In this document: one piece after another, positions 59,967-64,000 of the stretch | How the letters are laid out: each line of letters opens with the position of its first letter | Position numbering within the stretch: the first letter of the stretch is position 1 | Source of the DNA: Pseudomonas sp. B21-048 | GTDB lineage: Bacteria; Pseudomonadota; Gammaproteobacteria; Pseudomonadales; Pseudomonadaceae | Direction: 5' to 3' | DNA: 64,000 nt | NCBI RefSeq assembly: GCF_024748615.1 | Contig: NZ_CP087168.1 | Coordinates: forward strand, 1,984,001 to 2,048,000 | Notes under the pieces: model-generated | The model's input: the letters and a program-made list of their open reading frames with translations, nothing else | The model's database searches: none | Told to the model about the DNA's origin: nothing | Position numbers and translations under genes: made by a program

Positions 59967-62644
59967 GTTGCTGGATACGCCTGGGTATAGAACCCACCAA
60001 AGACCAGACACTTATTCGAAATGCCTACCGCGCGCGTCTGCCGGAGCATCATCCGGAGAGTGATCCTGAGGGCTTTCAGGCACTGCGTGAGGCCTATGAA
60101 AGTGCCAACCGTTTCGCTCGTCATGAAGAGGTCGAAATCGAAGATGAAGGCGCTGCTGCCTCCGAGATTCCGCAGACCTTGGTGGATTTTTACGCATTGC
60201 TCGAAGATCCGGCCCGGCGCTTCAATCCAGAGGCCTGGCGAGCGTTCGTTAAAGCGTTGGATCAGCTGCCTCTGGACGCTCTAGATGACCTCGGTTGGGG
60301 GTTGTTCCATGCATTGGCCAATGCCGGGTCGCTGTCTTACTGCTGCGCGAATCTGCTGGCGCAACGGATGGGTTGGGAACACCAGTTGCTGGATCTGGGG
60401 TTCGAGCAGGCGAATAAAGTCGAACAGTTCCTGCAACGCATCAAGACGCCAGACCCGTTCGATACGACACTGATGAGCGGCTGGTCCGAGCCTGCGCAGA
60501 TGGAAACCCTGTGGTATGCCCGAAGCCTCGACTACCTCTTCGAGCATCGTCCGCTCCATGAATTCGAAGACTTTGCCAGCCATCACACCTGTTTGCCACT
60601 GCCGGCGGACGAAGCATTCATCAAGCGTTTGCTGGTGCGGTTCACCCAGGCGGGTATCGGTGGTGCAGGTCTGCAGCAACTGTGTGTCGAACAACAGAGC
60701 CAAGCGCCAGACGATGTCGATTGGCTTTACTTGTTGGCTTGTCAAAACAGTTTGTTGGGGCTTGAGGATCAGGCGCTACCCTGCTGGATCCGGCTCTGGC
60801 TGGAGTATCGTCACCCGAAGGCTGAAAGTTACTTGCTGGAGCTTTGCGCCAAACGTCAGCCAGACTTTCTCGCGCTGCTGATTCAGGCATTTGACCGTCT
60901 GGAAAATTTCCGTGACTGGTCCCATGACCTCGACGATGTCACTCAAGAATATGGCAGCCCTTCACAGCGTCCCGAAACGCTGGCTCGCTGGCTTGGGGTC
61001 GGGCAACTCAATCTGCAAGGATTGGCAGCCTCATTTGTCGATTGGCGAATGACGGGGGATGAACTGCCTCTGCTGGCATTGCTGCTAGGGGAGCATGCGG
61101 ATTCCCGCTTGCAGCGTCTGTACCGGCATGCTTGGGCCTTGCATCGTGGGGATGTGTGGTTGTTGCAACAAATACTGGACGAGCCGCATCCGTTCGATGC
61201 CCTTGAGGGGTTGGTGTTGAGCGGGTTCAAGTATCAGGCAGAGCAGCAACTCTGTTGGTTGAATCAGGCGCCGATTCCGTTGGCAATGAAGGCCTTTCTC
61301 AACAGCCGTTCAGTTGAGCCGCAACTCGCCGAGGAACTGACAAAAGGCGAACCGCACAAGATTTGTCGCCTGTGGTTGAGCAGGCTGCGGGCTTACGACC
61401 CGTCTGCCCTGGTGCGGATCGATCAGGCATTTGACTTGGTGGACGCAGAAGCGGACGTGAACTTGCGGAGCTTGAGTCTGCTGGTCCAATTGGGACAGCG
61501 AGGCGCAGTCCTGCCGGTCATTGTGCAAGGCGAGGCGGCGTGGCAATGGCACGCTCAATCGGTATTCCTGCTGGCATTGCTCGAACAGCCTGAGCGTTGG
61601 TTGACGTTGATCGATACGCAATGCCTGGAGCGGCTGGAGCTCAACCCGGCTCATCCCCTGAGTCGGCTCCAGCCGTTGTTGCGGCGTTTGCAGCGTGAGC
61701 AAGGCAACTGCACCGGTTTGCTGGGATGGCTGCAAGGTACCGATCCGGTCCATGGCTTGCTCGTGCAGCAGCTGTTCAATGTGCAACAGGCCCTGGACAG
61801 CACAGCGCTGCCCGGTAATGCGCAGCTCTATACCTGCATTGAAAGTGATCCTGATGCGTGTGGCGAGGATTTGCTGGGGCTGATGCTGCTCTGGGGTGTG
61901 CTGTATCACGATCCGAGCCTTGACGCCGAGCAGCATCGCGCACTGTTGCAATCCATTGCCGCTATCAGTTGTGAAGATGACTGGTTCGAAGCGTTCCGTA
62001 ATGGTTTGATCAAGGGGGATCCTGTTTGGCCGCCTCGCAAAGTGCTGACGGATTTCGACGTCGACAAGCTGCTGGTCTATGAAGTCCTCGATACGCTGAG
62101 AAGCCTGATTCGTTATGGCGCGGCAGGCGTGCCGAGGACCAAGGTGCTGCAACAGTTGCAGCGCGGAAAGGATGAAACCGCGAACAGTGTGGGCCTGCGT
62201 CTGGCATTGACTGCCTTGCTGTCCTGGAGCGAGCGCCTGCTCCTGGCCAAAAGCGACACTCGCCCGGTGCCGTCTGCTGCGGTCTGGCGCTTGGGCACGC
62301 GATTGGGACGCAAGGCGTTTATCGGGCAGGTGCTGGGATGTGTGGTGATCACCCCGATCGTGGCGCTACTCAGCGGCACTGCCGTCTCGGGGGTTGTCAT
62401 GCTGCTGCTGGGCATCGGGTTGTTGCTCAGTGCGACTCTGCGTCGGCTGCATGACATTGGCCGCGGGATTCCCACACTGCTGATTATTGCCTGTCTGACG
62501 CCGGTTTTGCCGTTCCTGCCTCTGGTGTTGTTCGGCTTTTCCGGCGACAAGCTGCCTAACCGCTATGGTGTGCCGCCGGACAGCGTCGGAGAGGACTCGC
62601 TGCCCGGTGGCTTGCAGACGACCCTGCGGCGGCTTAACGGCTAA
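59963..62644 (+). CDS. J-domain co-chaperone fused to DUF805 membrane domain
   Basis: 893 residues. The N-terminal J domain has [20 protein letters not shown], with HPE where classical DnaJ has HPD, as in the DjlB/DjlC group. A long helical middle (~650 residues, TPR-like in appearance) follows. The C-terminal ~130 residues are DUF805, with membrane segments [20 protein letters not shown] and [20 protein letters not shown] around [14 protein letters not shown]. So the co-chaperone is membrane-tethered. It converges on the Hsp70 gene, their stops overlapping by 4 nt. Confidence 0.85.
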   Translation: MSCWIRLGIEPTKDQTLIRNAYRARLPEHHPESDPEGFQALREAYESANRFARHEEVEIEDEGAAASEIPQTLVDFYALLEDPARRFNPEAWRAFVKALDQLPLDALDDLGWGLFHALANAGSLSYCCANLLAQRMGWEHQLLDLGFEQANKVEQFLQRIKTPDPFDTTLMSGWSEPAQMETLWYARSLDYLFEHRPLHEFEDFASHHTCLPLPADEAFIKRLLVRFTQAGIGGAGLQQLCVEQQSQAPDDVDWLYLLACQNSLLGLEDQALPCWIRLWLEYRHPKAESYLLELCAKRQPDFLALLIQAFDRLENFRDWSHDLDDVTQEYGSPSQRPETLARWLGVGQLNLQGLAASFVDWRMTGDELPLLALLLGEHADSRLQRLYRHAWALHRGDVWLLQQILDEPHPFDALEGLVLSGFKYQAEQQLCWLNQAPIPLAMKAFLNSRSVEPQLAEELTKGEPHKICRLWLSRLRAYDPSALVRIDQAFDLVDAEADVNLRSLSLLVQLGQRGAVLPVIVQGEAAWQWHAQSVFLLALLEQPERWLTLIDTQCLERLELNPAHPLSRLQPLLRRLQREQGNCTGLLGWLQGTDPVHGLLVQQLFNVQQALDSTALPGNAQLYTCIESDPDACGEDLLGLMLLWGVLYHDPSLDAEQHRALLQSIAAISCEDDWFEAFRNGLIKGDPVWPPRKVLTDFDVDKLLVYEVLDTLRSLIRYGAAGVPRTKVLQQLQRGKDETANSVGLRLALTALLSWSERLLLAKSDTRPVPSAAVWRLGTRLGRKAFIGQVLGCVVITPIVALLSGTAVSGVVMLLLGIGLLLSATLRRLHDIGRGIPTLLIIACLTPVLPFLPLVLFGFSGDKLPNRYGVPPDSVGEDSLPGGLQTTLRRLNG

Positions 62645-64000
62645 AGGCGCAGTTGATCCAGCGCTTTATTGAGTTGAGACCGATGGCTGGCAATCTCCAC
62701 CGATTGCTGGCCACCGAGCACGGCGGTAAAGGCATCCAGCCAACCGGCAATTTGTTCGCGCTCATCGCCCAGGCTTTGCGTCCACGCACGCTCCAGCCGT
62801 GCCAGCAGGGTGCGGTTGGGCAGCGCGTCTCGTGGATGGATTTTCAGGGCGCTGAGCCGTTCATGGCTGTTTTGCCGTGATTGCGGGTCGAGCCCGGTGG
62901 GGCTGCGATCAATGCTGTGGCTGTGGCGTTCGCCGCTGGCCAGCAGGGTCACGTCAACTTCAAGCAAGCCGTTGATGTCGTAGCTGAAGCGCACATCCAG
63001 GGCTTGTATCTGGTCGCCGGGTGTCACCGCGACGTCGAAGGCATCGATGAAAATATTGTCCCGCACCCACGGCCGTTCACCCTGATAGACCGCGATACGG
63101 ATTTGGTCTTGCTGCGGATGGGTGGTGTAAAAGCGTTGCACCCGAGAGGTAGGGATCACGGTGTTGCGTTCGATGATCGGCGAGAAGGCGCCGCTGACGT
63201 CTTCACCGCGATGGGTCGAGATGCCCAGAGTGTACGGGCAGACGTCGGTCAGGATCAGCTCCTCGATTGCGCTATCGCGGGCCTTGCACGCCGCCTGGGT
63301 GGCGGCGCCCAGTGCGACAATCGTGTCCGGGTCGAGATGGCGATAGGGCAGGCGCCCGAACAGTGTGGCGACCATCTGCTGCACGGCTGGCATCCGCGTA
63401 GCACCGCCGACCAGCACCAGACTGTCGAGGTCCCGGGGCTTGAGCCGTGCATCGCGCAGGGCTTGTTCGATGGGAGCGCGCAACCGGGCCAGCAGCGGTT
63501 CCCAGATTTTCAGCGCGGCGGCCTCATCCAGCGACCACTCGCGCAAGACGTCGGCGCCATTCCAGTTCAGATGCTGGGTGCCTTCACTGAGTTTGCATTT
63601 GAGTTGCTCCAGAGCATCCCCCAGGCTGGCCAACCCCTGGCCGTCGATCAGCTGTGGGGTGAGTTGCCAGTCTTTCAGGCAGGCCTGCAACAATGCTGCG
63701 GTGAAGTCTTCACCGCCTAGGAAGTTGTCGCCGGTGGAAGCGTGCACTTCAATCAGCGGCAGTGCGTATTCCAGGACCGTGACATCGAAGGTGCCGCCGC
63801 CCAAGTCGAAAATCAGCGTGCGCTCGAACTTCTGCTCGTGCAGCCCGTACGCCATGGCGGCGGCGGTCGGCTCGTTGATCAGCCGCGACACCGTCAAGCC
63901 CGCCAGCTCGGCGGCAAACAGCGTGCGTTTGCGTTGCTCGTCACTGAAGTAGGCCGGCACCGAAATCACCGCCTCATGCACCGGATGGCCCAACCAGGCT
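62641..64000 (-). CDS. hscC: Hsp70 family chaperone, HscC-type, partial
   Basis: The C-terminal ~453 residues; the N-terminus lies beyond the right edge. Hsp70 ATPase motifs: [47 protein letters not shown] and [19 protein letters not shown]. The substrate-binding domain ([20 protein letters not shown]) ends early with a short helical lid, as in HscC rather than DnaK. The neighbouring DUF1266 and HPE-type J protein support HscC. Expected total length about 560-570 residues. Confidence 0.88.
   Translation of the reverse strand, partial: AWLGHPVHEAVISVPAYFSDEQRKRTLFAAELAGLTVSRLINEPTAAAMAYGLHEQKFERTLIFDLGGGTFDVTVLEYALPLIEVHASTGDNFLGGEDFTAALLQACLKDWQLTPQLIDGQGLASLGDALEQLKCKLSEGTQHLNWNGADVLREWSLDEAAALKIWEPLLARLRAPIEQALRDARLKPRDLDSLVLVGGATRMPAVQQMVATLFGRLPYRHLDPDTIVALGAATQAACKARDSAIEELILTDVCPYTLGISTHRGEDVSGAFSPIIERNTVIPTSRVQRFYTTHPQQDQIRIAVYQGERPWVRDNIFIDAFDVAVTPGDQIQALDVRFSYDINGLLEVDVTLLASGERHSHSIDRSPTGLDPQSRQNSHERLSALKIHPRDALPNRTLLARLERAWTQSLGDEREQIAGWLDAFTAVLGGQQSVEIASHRSQLNKALDQLRL

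Overview
The window reads as a Pseudomonas chromosome of the P. fluorescens/P. putida type. Evidence is the core gene content (uvrB, gltX, dusC, ibpA with a ROSE-type leader, tRNA-Ala/tRNA-Glu pairs, a copABCD operon), Pseudomonas-type REP hairpins, and the small DUF3077/DUF6124-type genes. No species call can be made from sequence reading alone.

1-17246 is the late half of a P2-like (phiCTX-type) myoprophage. On the minus strand, from high to low coordinates, the order is O-N-M-L-X-holin-lysin-R-S-[cargo]-V-W-J-I-H-G-FI-FII-E/E'-T, with T running off the left edge. The divergent terminase (P) and portal (Q) are on the plus strand. P2 gene order is kept, including the -1 frameshift site in E. 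Two deviations stand out. Gene M carries a one-base frameshift at an A-run. The lysis cassette has a holin and a muramidase but no recognisable spanins. A cargo gene with a HEPN-like motif occupies the S-V gap, the position of the P2 orf30 moron.

17247-22290 is a cargo and packaging-end region. Directly after the portal comes a small unknown gene, then a decayed second copy of the portal 3' end, then a tightly coupled three-gene operon: C5 cytosine methyltransferase, DUF262 protein, MAE_28990-type HEPN protein. A cos-like site follows at about 21.6 kb. The early phage genes (A, B, cox, C, int) expected beyond cos are absent, so this side of the prophage is deleted or replaced. A 3' fragment of tRNA-Gly(CCC), embedded in a perfect 33-bp palindrome, marks an old integration junction at 22.23-22.29 kb.

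22.4-29.1 kb is a defence-like island: a Fic protein with an N-terminal nuclease-like domain, a 100-aa gene under a tandem-operator promoter, a SMEK-type protein, and an AIPR abortive-infection protein. Gaps of about 0.5-1.1 kb and a phage lysis remnant separate these genes. 29.3-33.4 kb holds small Pseudomonas genes: lipoproteins, DUF6124/DUF3077 genes behind a multi-hairpin RNA leader, and an orphan Tae4/Tai4-type amidase effector and immunity pair.

33.5-64 kb is ordinary chromosome: a PheC-like periplasmic protein, copABCD, two L,D-transpeptidases, a diguanylate cyclase, exonuclease III, an arylamine N-acetyltransferase, a brnTA toxin-antitoxin pair, a purine-type permease, tRNA-Asn, an aromatic/aspartate aminotransferase, uvrB, gltX, a duplicated tRNA-Ala/tRNA-Glu array, a TetR regulator, an alpha/beta hydrolase, a thioesterase, dusC, ibpA and a DUF1266 / J-domain / Hsp70 (HscC-type) chaperone cluster that runs off the right edge.

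The best candidate for an under-described system is the MTase-DUF262-HEPN operon between portal and cos, together with the portal 3' duplication that suggests how such cargo is exchanged between P2-like phages.
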